DNA from: Streptomyces hokutonensis
Lineage (GTDB): Bacteria > Actinomycetota > Actinomycetes > Streptomycetales > Streptomycetaceae
NCBI RefSeq assembly: GCF_000376565.1
Contig: NZ_BARG01000100.1
Location: 1-62,518, forward strand
Length of the DNA stretch: 62,518 nucleotides
Direction: 5' to 3'
Shown: one piece after another, positions 49,863 through 58,520 of the stretch
How positions within the stretch are numbered: position 1 is the first letter of the stretch
How the letters are laid out: the number at the start of each line of letters is the position of its first letter
Position numbers and translations under genes: made by a program
Notes under the pieces: generated by a model
Database searches by the model: none
What the model was told of the DNA's origin: nothing
Seen by the model: the letters and a program-made list of their open reading frames with translations, nothing else

Positions 49863-50492
49863 TCAGTTCACGTACGACATCCCCGTCGGCGGTCCGCGCC
49901 GGTGAACGGCGTACCGCAGCCGCACCTGCCGGGTCACACCGGCGGGCCGTGCCGTCGGGCGCGGCACGTTCGCCCCGCCCCGCGTCCCTCGCGCTGCCTG
50001 CCACCAAGCGGCAAGCCCCGGCAGGAACTTGACCGCCCAGCGCAGCAGTGACCACAGCGCGGCCTCACCGCGCCGCAGCCACCAGGTGAGCACGAGGGCC
50101 GCTCCGACGTGGGCGGCGGTGGCGTGCGGTGTCATCGCGTGCGCGTGGTTCATGGACATGCCGGGCATGGCCATCGCAGTGCGAGGGCGAGCGGCGTCGA
50201 AGGCGAGGTGCAGACCGCCCTGGGCCGCCAGCGTCGCGCCGCCGATGCCGACCAACGAGCGCTCCCGACCGCCCAGCAGACAGCCGATCGCGGAGATCGG
50301 CAGGACTGCGGCGACCTGTACCCACACCGGTGGCGCCTCGCCCATGGCCAGCGCGTGTCCCCCGGCGGCCAGCAGCACGCACAGCACGGCGAACACCGCC
50401 GCGCGCAAGCTCCGTACCGCTGGGGACGCGCTCACGTTCGCCGGTGCGGCCGTGCGGTTCGAGGATCTCTCCCCTTGCCCGCGCATGCGCAT
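49863..50492 (-). CDS. Membrane protein with Met/His-rich loop, paralog 2
   Basis: The 209-residue protein has the same layout as paralogs 1 and 3: hydrophobic segments from SLRAAVFAVLCVLLAAGGHA, a GGRERSLVGIGGATL loop, the metal-rich loop AMAMPGMSMNHAHAMTPHAT at about 118-137, a late helix (HVGAALVLTWWLRRGEAALW), and an ending YAVHRRGPPTG. It is upstream of ycnI in the same direction. GTG 50495 is an alternative start one codon earlier. Confidence 0.78.
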   Translation of the reverse strand: MRMRGQGERSSNRTAAPANVSASPAVRSLRAAVFAVLCVLLAAGGHALAMGEAPPVWVQVAAVLPISAIGCLLGGRERSLVGIGGATLAAQGGLHLAFDAARPRTAMAMPGMSMNHAHAMTPHATAAHVGAALVLTWWLRRGEAALWSLLRWAVKFLPGLAAWWQAARGTRGGANVPRPTARPAGVTRQVRLRYAVHRRGPPTGMSYVN

Positions 50493-50636
50493 CACCGTCC
50501 ACGTACTACCTGGTCAGCCCTTCGTCTTCCTTACGAGTCGGATGCGGGTCCCGTTCAGTTCCCGGCTCGGCCGATGAATTCGATGCGGGCGGACGCGCGG
50601 GCGGGCGGAGCCCCCGACGGCCCCGCATTCGAGGCG

Positions 50637-51764
50637 TCAGTCCGCGTTGGCGGTCCTCGCGTTCCAGCGGTGTTCGACGTTGGCCAGGCGCCAGTAGGCG
50701 ATGGCGCAGGCCCATACGGCGACGAAGAGGCCGACGATGATGTAGCCGACGTTGTCGAGGTCGATGCCGGAGATCCAGTCGGTGATGCCGTCGTGAAGGC
50801 CGAGGTTGTCGTGCAGGACGCTGACGAGTTCGATCGTGCCGATGATGAAGGCGACCGCGATGGACAAGCCGGTGATGGTGAGGTTGTAGTAGACCTTGCG
50901 GACCGGGTTGGAGAACGCCCAGTGGTAGGCGAAGTTCATGAAGCAGCCGTCGAGGGTGTCGAACAGGCTCATGCCCGCCGCGAACAGCAGGGGCAGGCAC
51001 AGGATCGCGTACCAGGGCAGTCCGGCCGCTGCGCCGGAGCCGGCCATGACCATCAGGGCGACCTCGGTGGCGGTGTCGAAGCCCAGGCCGAACAGGACGC
51101 CGACGGGGTACATCTGACCCGGCCGCGTGATGGACCTCGTCAGCCGGCCCAGGATCCGGTTCATGAAGCCGCGGTTGGCGAGGTGCTTCTCCAGCTCGTG
51201 CTCGTCGAACTGGCCTGCGCGCATGGCCTTGAAGACCCGGTAGATCCCGGTGAGGGCGACCAGGTTGAGGGCCGCGATCAGGTAGAGAAAGGTGCCGGAG
51301 ACGGTGGTGCCGATCAGGCCGAGCGTCACACGGGAGTCGGAGTCCTCGTTGAGCAGCGTGCCGGTCACCTTGGCGCCGGCCGCGATGAGCGAGGCCATCG
51401 CGACCACGATCGTCGAGTGGCCCAGCGCGAACCAGAAGCCGACCGACACCGGTCGCTTGCCGTCGGCCATGAGCTTGCGGGTGGTGTTGTCGATGGCCGC
51501 GATGTGGTCGGCGTCGAAGGCGTGCCGCATGCCGAGGGTGTAGGCGGTGATGCCGAGTCCCACGCCGAAGACCTGATGGCCGACGGTGTAGTGGTTCGGG
51601 GCGACCATCGCGATCAGGATCATGAAGGCCACGACATGCAGGGCCGCGATGACGGCGAGCAGAGCGCCGGTGCGGAGCCAGTCCCGGCGTTCCCAGCGCA
51701 GCGGCTGCGCGGCCGGTGTCCCGGTTGCGGTGGTCGGCGGGGACGGGTTTTCGGGCAAGGTCAT
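50637..51764 (-). CDS. Nickel/cobalt transporter, NiCoT family
   Basis: This 375-residue membrane protein imports Co2+ and/or Ni2+. The NiCoT signature RHAFDADHIAAIDN (His81, Asp84, Asp86, His87) is intact, with FALGHSTIV and GLGFDTATEVALM. About eight membrane helices. ATG 51764 is chosen; the leader between 51765 and 52015 is a cobalamin riboswitch, so the physiological substrate is very likely cobalt for vitamin B12. An ArsR regulator is divergent. Confidence 0.94.
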   Translation of the reverse strand: MTLPENPSPPTTATGTPAAQPLRWERRDWLRTGALLAVIAALHVVAFMILIAMVAPNHYTVGHQVFGVGLGITAYTLGMRHAFDADHIAAIDNTTRKLMADGKRPVSVGFWFALGHSTIVVAMASLIAAGAKVTGTLLNEDSDSRVTLGLIGTTVSGTFLYLIAALNLVALTGIYRVFKAMRAGQFDEHELEKHLANRGFMNRILGRLTRSITRPGQMYPVGVLFGLGFDTATEVALMVMAGSGAAAGLPWYAILCLPLLFAAGMSLFDTLDGCFMNFAYHWAFSNPVRKVYYNLTITGLSIAVAFIIGTIELVSVLHDNLGLHDGITDWISGIDLDNVGYIIVGLFVAVWACAIAYWRLANVEHRWNARTANAD

Positions 51765-51811
51765 GTTCGGGGCAGCCTCTCCAGCACCTCGTGGACGGGG
51801 TCGTCGTGCGG

Positions 51812-52015
51812 TGCCGTGGCCGGTCTCCTGGCTGACGGGTCGAACGTCTGCGCCGCCCGGCCTTCCCGGGCGCGACATGCGCCCAGTGGCCGCCCGGTCC
51901 CGGGTGGGAGCGGGGATGGTGCGGAGACTTCCCGATCACAGTGGCGAGGGCCGCTCCGGACTCCCGTGCCCGAACCTGATCGGACACAGTGCACCGGTCT
52001 TCCCGAACACCACGG
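51812..52015 (-). promoter_or_regulatory. Cobalamin riboswitch upstream of NiCoT
   Basis: On the reverse strand the canonical blocks occur in order: CGGGAAGACCGGTG, AGTCCGGAGCGGCCCTCGCC, CCACTGTGATCGGGAAG, CCACTGGG, CCGGGAAGGCCGGG and the B12 box GTCAGCCAGGAGACCGGCC. High B12 should switch off cobalt uptake. The leader ends about 48 nt before the start codon. Confidence 0.9.
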
Positions 52016-52054
52016 CCGGATCAGGCTAGGTGTGACACATGGTCATCCACAAGT

Positions 52055-52070
52055 CTGCGCAATTGCGCAG
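52055..52070. promoter_or_regulatory. Palindromic operator CTGCGCAATTGCGCAG
   Basis: A perfect 16-bp palindrome, 40 bp before the arsR start and about 40 bp beyond the 5' end of the cobalamin riboswitch. Its place in the divergent promoter fits binding by the ArsR-type regulator. Confidence 0.75.
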
Positions 52071-52110
52071 GTGTTGCACTTCACACAGGGGCAGGGGCGA
52101 GGATGGGGGC

Positions 52111-52476
52111 ATGCATCTGGTTCCGGAGAGTCGCGCGCATCGCCGTGCGATCGATGAGCACACGGTCTGCGAGGCCATCGAGGGCATCGGCGATGCCGCC
52201 CGCGTCAACGAGTGGGCCGCCCGTTTCTCCCTGCTGGGCGAGCCGAACAGGCTGTCCGTGCTGCTGGCCGTGCACCGGGCCGGGCCGATCGCCGTATCGG
52301 ATCTGGCGCTGGCCACGGGAATCAGCGACACGTCCGTCTCCCAGATCCTGCGCCTGCTGCGGGCCTCGGGCACCGTCACCGCTGACAAGGACGGGCGTGT
52401 CGTCCGTTACCGGTTGACCGATCCCGGTATGGCGGCGCTGCTGGACTCCTCGCTTCCGCCGGAGCCTGCGGCCTGA
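52111..52476 (+). CDS. ArsR/SmtB-family metal-responsive regulator
   Basis: The 121-residue winged-helix repressor has RFSLLGEPNRLSVLLAVHRA, then VSDLALATGISDTSVSQILR (recognition helix) and DGRVVRYRLTD (wing). His residues in the N-terminal arm (HLVPESRAHRRAIDEHTVCE) could form a metal site, as in NmtR/DmtR-type Ni/Co sensors. ATG 52111 is chosen; the frame stays open upstream across the operator. It probably controls the divergent NiCoT gene. Confidence 0.9.
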   Translation: MHLVPESRAHRRAIDEHTVCEAIEGIGDAARVNEWAARFSLLGEPNRLSVLLAVHRAGPIAVSDLALATGISDTSVSQILRLLRASGTVTADKDGRVVRYRLTDPGMAALLDSSLPPEPAA

Positions 52477-52706
52477 GTCGTCTTCAACTGACCCGCGCCG
52501 ACCACCCGTTCATCGAGCCGCCGTGCAGGTCGTACGGACGGTCGGCCGCGGTCCGCTTCGTGGTGCGCTCGCGACCCGACGCCCAAGTGACCGTACTCAC
52601 ACCGCGCCTTGGGAACTCACTCCTGTGCCGCCCCGACTCCTGTTGCGTCCATCCAGCAGGTCAGCGACCGCGCTCTTGACCTCTCCCCTGCTGATGCGAC
52701 CCCGTC

Positions 52707-53432
52707 GTGAATCGGATGACGGATGCCTCACGGCGTCCCGGAGTTGGGGGTTTCGTGATCGCCGCGAGCGGACTGCGCTGGATCCTGAGCCTGATGTTCG
52801 CCGTGCCGGTCCTGTACGGGGTGTGGCGGATGGTTCTGCCCGCCACGGGACTGGCCGAGCGGGCGGATCACTTGTGGCACGCGGCGATGGGGGTGCTGAT
52901 GATCGCCATGGCCTGGCCCTGGGGCATGGACCTGGCGGCGCTTCCGCAGGTGGTGTTGTTCTCGGTGGGCGGGTTGTGGTTCCTGGCGGCGGCCCCCTTC
53001 CGGACCGGTGGCCGTACAAGGCGCCGAGCGGTTCTCGCCGCCCTTCCGCACGGATTGATGATGGGCGCCATGGCCTGGATGGTGGCGGCGATGGAGTCCT
53101 CAGGCGGTATGTCCGGGCACACGGAGGCGGCCGGTGCGCATGACATGGCGGGAATGGACATGTCGGGCAGTTCCGGTCTGGCCGCCATGAGCCTGACCGG
53201 GACAGTGCCACAAGTGACGGCGGCGCTGTTCGCGGTGGTCCTTGGGGGTCTTGGTCTGTCCTGGCTGACCCATGCTCTCGACCGGACCAGGGAAAGAGGC
53301 ACCGTCTCAGAACGTGAACAGCCGGACGGCGGGGCCGCGTTGGAGGCGGTAAGCCAGGGCGGGGCCCTGTCCCCGGCGTGCCATGCCGCGATGGCGTTGG
53401 GGATGGCCGTCATGTTCGCCCTGCTCGTGTGA
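52707..53432 (+). CDS. DUF5134 membrane protein, copy 1
   Basis: The 241-residue protein has seven or so hydrophobic segments and a Met/His-rich loop (ESSGGMSGHTEAAGAHDMAG and MDMSGSSG, about 130-160). GTG 52707 is the outer start; a GTG 16 codons later with GGAG nearby is possible. DUF5134 proteins cluster with copper genes in actinomycetes, and no function is established. Potential metal-binding residues face one side of the membrane. Confidence 0.82.
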   Translation: MNRMTDASRRPGVGGFVIAASGLRWILSLMFAVPVLYGVWRMVLPATGLAERADHLWHAAMGVLMIAMAWPWGMDLAALPQVVLFSVGGLWFLAAAPFRTGGRTRRRAVLAALPHGLMMGAMAWMVAAMESSGGMSGHTEAAGAHDMAGMDMSGSSGLAAMSLTGTVPQVTAALFAVVLGGLGLSWLTHALDRTRERGTVSEREQPDGGAALEAVSQGGALSPACHAAMALGMAVMFALLV

Positions 53433-53596
53433 CGTCACACGGCGCCGGCATGTGGAGAGGGAGAGCGGTATGGACCTCTCGTCTCCGTCCCGCGCTTCCG
53501 TAGTTTTCGTCGGCTCCGGGCGGGGAGGAGTCGAAGGCGCGCCCACAGCCGTAGGGACGGCGGGCGGAGCACGTGGCGTCCAAGAGGGGTGGGACA

Positions 53597-53956
53597 ATGT
53601 CCGAGGTACTCGGGACGTCCAGGACCGTTGCGGACGGGGCTTGGCCCTGGGAGCACCCCGCCACCGAAGCCCGGAGACTACGCACTGCACGTCGGCTTCT
53701 GAACGAGGCGTGGTCCTTGTCGGTGCTGACCACGGGGCTGCTCGCCAGTGGGTATGCCTGGCTGGGGTTCTTCGCCGGAGGCACAGCGGGGGCGCTGTTC
53801 GGTGGCTTCGTGGGACTTTCGACGAGCGCCTTGCTGCATCTGCTCGTCAGCCGGGCGGTGTCGGGTCCGCGTGGTCGTCGCCCTGCCGGGCCGGCGCTGC
53901 TCGGCCGCTCCACGACGGTACGGACGCCTGGAGGCGGCAGCAGCTCCGTCACCTGA
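53597..53956 (+). CDS. Small membrane protein, two-helix type
   Basis: The 119-residue protein from ATG 53597 (GAGGGG 7 nt upstream) has two or three hydrophobic segments (NEAWSLSVLTTGLLASGYAW, then FFAGGTAGALFGGFVGLSTS) and a polar tail. Its WPWEHPATEA start and GYAWLGFFAG segment resemble the protein at 58521 (WPWDQQPSRG; GYGWLGEVIAG) and the relic at 45825. No function known. Confidence 0.7.
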   Translation: MSEVLGTSRTVADGAWPWEHPATEARRLRTARRLLNEAWSLSVLTTGLLASGYAWLGFFAGGTAGALFGGFVGLSTSALLHLLVSRAVSGPRGRRPAGPALLGRSTTVRTPGGGSSSVT

Positions 53957-54004
53957 TCTGCCGCCTCCGGGGAGGTCGACCGGGGCTCGTCCCGGTCGTG
54001 CCGG

Positions 54005-55468
54005 TCAGCTTCCGGAGGTGGTCGCGGTCGTCGGCGAAGTGGGCGTACGGCGGCTCCGGTTGGCGCCGACGGCGAGGTCGACGACCAGGAAGATGGCCAG
54101 CGGGATGCCGAAAAGCGGGATCACCCAGCCGACCGCGGCCACCACGACGATGCCGATCGCCACGGTCCGGGAGGGCAGGCCGCGCCAGGCGCCCCGGGCG
54201 GGCGGGGTGCCGAGGAGGGCGCGGCGGTCGGCGCGGGTGGGGCGGCGCTGCCACCACATGCGGTAGCCCCAGAGGATGACGGAGATCAGGCCGATGGTCA
54301 GGAGGGCCAGTGCGATCTGGTTGGAGATGCCGAACAGGGTGCCCATGTGGGCGTTGATGCCCCAGCGGGTCAGTTTGGACAGCACCGGCCAGTCGGCGAA
54401 GTTCACCCGGTCGACGACGGTGTCGGTCGAGGCGTCGACGGCGACGCTGTCCCGGCCGACCGGCCACAGGTTGCGGGTCTGCGTCACGGTCCATGCGGTG
54501 GTGCCGTCCGCCGGTACGGCTATCTCCACCGTGCCGCTCAGACCGTCGCCCCGGGCCGCTTTGAGCACACCGTCGATCTCGCTCGGGTCGACGCTCTTCG
54601 CGGCGGCGGAACCCTTCGCCTCGGTCAGGGTGGTGGACACCCCGGGCGTGCCGGAGCGCAGCGCGTCCAGGGCCTCGCCGAAGTTCGCGCCGGCGTAGCG
54701 GGACCAGGTCAGACCAGTGGCGGAGAGACCCAGCAGACCGATGGCGAGCCACACGCCGGTCACGGCGTGCCAGTTGCGTGTGCGCCGTACGCCCTTCTTC
54801 GTGCCCCGTTCCGGCAGGAGCAGACGCCGCGCGCTCCGGTTGCCGCGCTGACGGCGCCACCACAGGATCAGGCCACCGAGGACGAGGACCCACAGCCAGC
54901 TCGCGGCGATCTCGGAGTAGTACCGGCCGACCGTTCCAAGGTGCAGGTTGCGGTGGAAGGCGTCCAACCATGTCTTGACGGGCGTGTCGGCATACCAGGT
55001 GGTCAACTGCCCGCGCACCTTGCCCGTGTACGGGTCGACGTAGACGGTGTGCGCCTTCTCCCCGAGTTGGGGCAGGGCGAAGTCCACCTGGGTGGTGTCG
55101 TCGCCGCTGCCGGGGCGTACGGCGGTCAGGGTCCCCGTCGGGTGTTCCGCCCGTGCGGCGGCCACCTGCTCCGACAGGGGCAGGACACTGCCACCGGCGT
55201 GGGAGACGTGCAGCTCCTTGCCGTAGACGAACGAGTCCAGCTGGGGCGTGAACGTGTAGAGCAGGCCGGTCACGGCCGCGACGAGCAGGAACGGCGCCAC
55301 CAGGACGCCGGCGTAGAAGTGCAGCCGCAACAGCAGCGCGCCGAAGCCGCCCTGCCGACGGCCCGGGGCAGCGGTCTCGGTGACGGTCGTGATCGGCGCT
55401 GCCGCTGGTTGCTCTTTGATCGCTCCGCCTGGTTCGGACAGGCCGGGGGTATCGGAGTTGACGGACAT
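54005..55468 (-). CDS. PepSY-domain membrane protein
   Basis: The 487-residue protein has the PepSY-TM layout: a first helix after about 50 residues (LRLHFYAGVLVAPFLLVAAV), an external PepSY segment (VYVDPYTGKVRGQL near 140), HRNLHLGTVGRYYSEIAASW, a second helix pair (NWHAVTGVWLAIGLLGLSAT), a second external PepSY-like segment, and C-terminal helices. It resembles PiuB-type proteins, often linked with iron or copper uptake and reduction. Monocistronic. ATG 55468 has GAGGTGG about 8 nt upstream. Confidence 0.88.
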   Translation of the reverse strand: MSVNSDTPGLSEPGGAIKEQPAAAPITTVTETAAPGRRQGGFGALLLRLHFYAGVLVAPFLLVAAVTGLLYTFTPQLDSFVYGKELHVSHAGGSVLPLSEQVAAARAEHPTGTLTAVRPGSGDDTTQVDFALPQLGEKAHTVYVDPYTGKVRGQLTTWYADTPVKTWLDAFHRNLHLGTVGRYYSEIAASWLWVLVLGGLILWWRRQRGNRSARRLLLPERGTKKGVRRTRNWHAVTGVWLAIGLLGLSATGLTWSRYAGANFGEALDALRSGTPGVSTTLTEAKGSAAAKSVDPSEIDGVLKAARGDGLSGTVEIAVPADGTTAWTVTQTRNLWPVGRDSVAVDASTDTVVDRVNFADWPVLSKLTRWGINAHMGTLFGISNQIALALLTIGLISVILWGYRMWWQRRPTRADRRALLGTPPARGAWRGLPSRTVAIGIVVVAAVGWVIPLFGIPLAIFLVVDLAVGANRSRRTPTSPTTATTSGS

Positions 55469-55694
55469 CAATCCCACCTCGTGCGGTGTCGGCGGTGCGC
55501 GAGGCACCGGGATCCGTGCAGGAATCGACGCCCGCTCGATGTGAGTCCCCGCGGCATCGCTCCACGGCCCGCATTCGGCCGCTGCGTTGAAACAGTCGGA
55601 TGGGCGGGCCTTTGAGTTCCCGCCCGCTCCGTGAATTCGGCGGCGTGGACGCCCATTTCCTCTGACAGCGGGCCGCGCGAGGGGATGCGTCGAA

Positions 55695-55723
55695 CCGGGC
55701 CGGAGACCCCCTCTCCGGCCCGG
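55695..55723 (-). terminator. Terminator after the CopC-like gene
   Basis: CCGGGCCGGAGA and TCTCCGGCCCGG form a perfect 12-bp stem with a CCCCC loop, 22 bp past the copC-like stop on the minus strand. Confidence 0.75.
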
Positions 55724-55745
55724 CGCCCCAAGGGCGGGCCTCACC

Positions 55746-56333
55746 TCACCCGGTGCCGCTCTCCTCCAGGACTCTCCGGCGGCGCAGGCCGCGGACGGTG
55801 AGGAATCCTCCGCCCGCCACCACGGCGGCGCCACCCGCCAGGACGGTCACCCCCGTGGTGCGGCCGAGGCCGAGGAAGGTGTCGGACGTCCCCGTGTCGG
55901 GGGCCGGCAGGCTCAAGTGCGCGCAGAGGGAAGGGGTGTCGGCGGGCTTGGTGCCGTCGACGGCCTCGAACTGGAAGGAGTTGGTCTGGGCGTCGCCGTC
56001 GCCCGCCGTGATCGAGTACGTGAGCGTGATGATCCCCGCGGGCAGCGGGGAGACGGCGGCGCAGGCCGTGGTGGTGTCGGTGACGACCGGTTGTCCCACC
56101 GGTATGGCGTGGCCGTCGGGTCCGACCATGCTGATGTTCGGCGCGATGCCGACCGTCAGGTTGTTGAAGGTCAGCCGGACCACGCTGGTTCCGGCACCGA
56201 CCTTGGCGCCGGGGGCTGGTGCCGCGTCCTTCAGCGCGGTGTGGGCGTACGCGGGTGTGCCGCACAGGAGTAGCAGTACACCCGCCCAGCCGAGCGGCGC
56301 GGCCGTCGCTTTCAGAAGTCGAAGTCGGCGCAT
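55746..56333 (-). CDS. CopC-domain copper resistance protein
   Basis: The 195-residue exported protein has a signal peptide (PLGWAGVLLLLCGTPAYA, about 14-31) and mature start AHTALKDAAPAPGAKV, with the N-terminal His of the CopC copper site. The beta-sandwich includes VVRLTFNNLTVGIAPNISMV and LTYSITAGDGDAQTNSFQFE. A C-terminal membrane helix (TVLAGGAAVVAGGGFLTVRG) anchors it. No CopD domain is attached. It overlaps the preceding SodC-like gene by 22 bp. Confidence 0.9.
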   Translation of the reverse strand: MRRLRLLKATAAPLGWAGVLLLLCGTPAYAHTALKDAAPAPGAKVGAGTSVVRLTFNNLTVGIAPNISMVGPDGHAIPVGQPVVTDTTTACAAVSPLPAGIITLTYSITAGDGDAQTNSFQFEAVDGTKPADTPSLCAHLSLPAPDTGTSDTFLGLGRTTGVTVLAGGAAVVAGGGFLTVRGLRRRRVLEESGTG

Positions 56334-56965
56334 GCGATCCGGTTGTCCTGTGCCTCGTTGGGGTGGATCACGATTGCGACCGCGCCCTTGCCGGTCTTGC
56401 GGGAGTTGTTGACCGTCGTCATGCCCGTACCCGACTTGTCGGCGGTGAACATGAGGTGGATCTCGTTCGGGGGCATGGCCGGGCCGCCCTTCTCGAACTG
56501 GAAGTGCTCCCCTCCGTTGTCGGCGGAGCAGTGCTGGGCGTGCAGGTGCGCCATGTAGACGTGGCCGGGCTTGAGGCCGGTCAGGGAGACGGTGACCGTG
56601 GTGCCCTTGGAGCCCTGGGCCAGCCAGGCCGTGCCCTTGACGTTGTCCATGCCCGGCGGGCGGGTGTCGAGCATCTTGAAGGTGCCCTTCACCACGCTCG
56701 CGCCGGAGATCTTGTAGGCGGGCGTGGCCGAGGGGTCCCCCATCGCCATGCCGGACATCCCGTCCATGCCGTGGGCGGAGGACGAGGCGGACGACGCGGT
56801 CTTGGCGGAGGTGTGGTCGGCCGTATGGCCTCCGCAGCCGGTGGCGAGGGCCGTCGCGGCAGCTACCAGGGCAGCGCAAGCGGTAAGTCGGTTCCTGCGG
56901 TGGGTGGTTCGGGGCGTCAGCGCGTCGCCCGACGTGGATGCGCGGACAAGTCTGTTGTGGTGCAT
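56312..56965 (-). CDS. SodC-like (Cu/Zn superoxide dismutase fold) lipoprotein
   Basis: The 217-residue protein has a lipobox (LVAAATALATGCGG, Cys about 44), a Met/His linker (AHGMDGMSGMAMGD) and a domain with HVYMAHLHAQHCSADNGGEH, IHPNEAQDNRIACADFDF at the end. The His pattern and the two Cys (QHC, IAC) resemble Cu/Zn SOD, but the usual set of zinc ligands is not clearly complete. It may bind or buffer copper instead. It is co-transcribed with the CopC-like gene. Confidence 0.75.
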   Translation of the reverse strand: MHHNRLVRASTSGDALTPRTTHRRNRLTACAALVAAATALATGCGGHTADHTSAKTASSASSSAHGMDGMSGMAMGDPSATPAYKISGASVVKGTFKMLDTRPPGMDNVKGTAWLAQGSKGTTVTVSLTGLKPGHVYMAHLHAQHCSADNGGEHFQFEKGGPAMPPNEIHLMFTADKSGTGMTTVNNSRKTGKGAVAIVIHPNEAQDNRIACADFDF

Positions 56966-57134
56966 GGGATTCCCGATCGATCAGCGGAGCGGAGAGCATG
57001 CGCCGTCGCTGCGCACAGGCAGGCGGGCGTGCTCCGGGCCGGGTGGAGGAGCCGGCATACGCAAGCGCGTACGCCGATCCAGGGAATGAACCGGCCCTGA
57101 CCAACGCCGGGAAACCACAAGGGAGTTCAGGGCA

Positions 57135-57935
57135 TCAGGCGAACAGCAACGGGCCGGGTGACAGGCGCGGGAGCGCCGAACCGGTCCTGGGTGGCCCTCT
57201 GCGGATGACGGCGTGTTTCAGTACGGCGGAGACCGTCGGCTGAACTTCCGCCGCGCCCACCGCGGTTCGACCCGTGAGGTTGCGGACTTCGCGCACCGTG
57301 CGCGCCAGCATGCGACGGACACGCCGAAGCGGCGCGAACAGCGCCACGGCCAGGGCTCGGCCGAGCCGGTAGGCCGCCGTCTCACCGCGCCAGAGCCAGA
57401 GTCCGCATACGACAGCGGCCAGCAGATGGGCCAGGAACATCCCGGTGGAGCCGTGCCGCGCCATGACGGACTCCAGCGGCAGCATGCCCGCCGTGCCCTT
57501 TGTCCCGGCGCCCTGCATCACCATGCCCGAACCCGAGTGGCCCATGTCCATCACCATGCCGGAAGGGGAGAACCCCATCCCGTGGTCCATGCCAGGAGCC
57601 GCTTCCGTCGCCGGCACGCCGACGAGCGAGTGGGCCGCGTCGAACAGCAGGTGCAGCAGCCCCTGAGCAACGGCCGTCGCCCCGACCACAGTTGCGGCAC
57701 CGCGTTCGCGGCCGGTCAGCCACCAGGCGCCCGTCGCCGTCCCGGTGAACGCCAGGACCAGCGTCCACCACGGCGGGAGATCACCGGACATCACGGCGTG
57801 CCCCAGTGCCGTGGTCACCACGCAGACAGCCGCGAAGACGGCCGCCCGCAGCGGACGCAGAGTGCCGACGCTCTCCGCGGTCCACGCCGTGCGGGTCCCC
57901 CGGCGTGTTCCGCCGCCGCGGCACCTCCGGGGCAT
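57135..57935 (-). CDS. Membrane protein with Met/His-rich loop, paralog 3
   Basis: The 266-residue protein is the longest of the three paralogs. Key parts: LRAAVFAAVCVVTTALGHAV, LTGRERGAATVVGATAVAQG, then a long metal-rich loop (AAPGMDHGMGFSPSGMVMDM, GHSGSGMVMQ) at about 115-140, a late helix (LAHLLAAVVCGLWLWRGETA) and the ending KHAVIRRGPPRTG. It is divergent from the copper-storage-like gene at 58102. The first 25 residues may not be translated; GTG near residue 23 is an alternative. Confidence 0.78.
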   Translation of the reverse strand: MPRRCRGGGTRRGTRTAWTAESVGTLRPLRAAVFAAVCVVTTALGHAVMSGDLPPWWTLVLAFTGTATGAWWLTGRERGAATVVGATAVAQGLLHLLFDAAHSLVGVPATEAAPGMDHGMGFSPSGMVMDMGHSGSGMVMQGAGTKGTAGMLPLESVMARHGSTGMFLAHLLAAVVCGLWLWRGETAAYRLGRALAVALFAPLRRVRRMLARTVREVRNLTGRTAVGAAEVQPTVSAVLKHAVIRRGPPRTGSALPRLSPGPLLFA

Positions 57936-57993
57936 CGCACAACTCCTCGAACCGATGGGCTTCTTGGTTCCTTACGGGCGGGAGCAACCCTGC

Positions 57994-58035
57994 GTTCACA
58001 CCTGGGAGTTCACACCTCGGAGTTCGTCTCTTTCA
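57994..58035 (+). repeat. Three 14-bp direct repeats in a divergent promoter
   Basis: GTTCACACCTGGGA, GTTCACACCTCGGA and a weaker GTTCGTCTCT begin at 57994, 58008 and 58022. The spacing is 14 bp, so it is not a PHO box (11-bp repeats). It sits between paralog 3 and the copper-storage-like gene and may bind a metal-responsive two-component regulator. Confidence 0.55.
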
Positions 58036-58101
58036 CAACGGCACGAGCGGTACTAGCGTCGGCGGAGTACACCCCGCTTTTCCCTCATCCTTGGGGTTGT
58101 C

Positions 58102-58509
58102 ATGATCCGCACCCGTGAACTCATCGAAAGTGTCACCAGCGAGAGCATCCTCGGCGGCGAGGTGCTGGCCGAGGCCATCGACGTACTCGCCGCCTGCGAG
58201 ACAGCCGTCACCGCATGCGCGACGGGCATGCTCGCCGAGAAGGACGCCGACGGGCTGCGCACGGCCATCGACCAGGACCTGGACTGCGCCGACGTCACCG
58301 CCACGACCCGCCGGATCCTGACCCGCCACAGCAGCCACGACCCGGCGCTGCTCACCGCCCAGGTCGAAGTCTGTCTCATCGCCTGTCAGCGCAGCCACGA
58401 CCTGTGCGGCGGACACGCCGAGCACCACGAGCACTGCCGTATCTGCGCCGAGGCCACCGGCCACGCCGCCGACGCCTGCAGGGACGTACTCACAGCCGTA
58501 CGTACCTGA
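58102..58509 (+). CDS. Four-helix Cys-rich copper-binding protein (Csp-like, DUF326)
   Basis: The 135-residue protein has four amphipathic helices with nine Cys spaced to face inward: AACETAVTAC, DLDCADV, EVCLIACQRSHDLC, HEHCRIC and ADACRD. His residues (HAEHHEH) add ligands. This is the plan of cytosolic copper storage proteins (Csp3). It should store Cu(I). No export signal. ATG 58102 follows a promoter with three 14-bp repeats. Confidence 0.85.
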   Translation: MIRTRELIESVTSESILGGEVLAEAIDVLAACETAVTACATGMLAEKDADGLRTAIDQDLDCADVTATTRRILTRHSSHDPALLTAQVEVCLIACQRSHDLCGGHAEHHEHCRICAEATGHAADACRDVLTAVRT

Positions 58510-58520
58510 AGCCCGTGAGG

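Noticed and set aside
57994..58035. PHO box
   Set aside because: Repeats contain GTTCAC, but the period is 14 bp instead of 11 bp, and the neighbours are copper genes.
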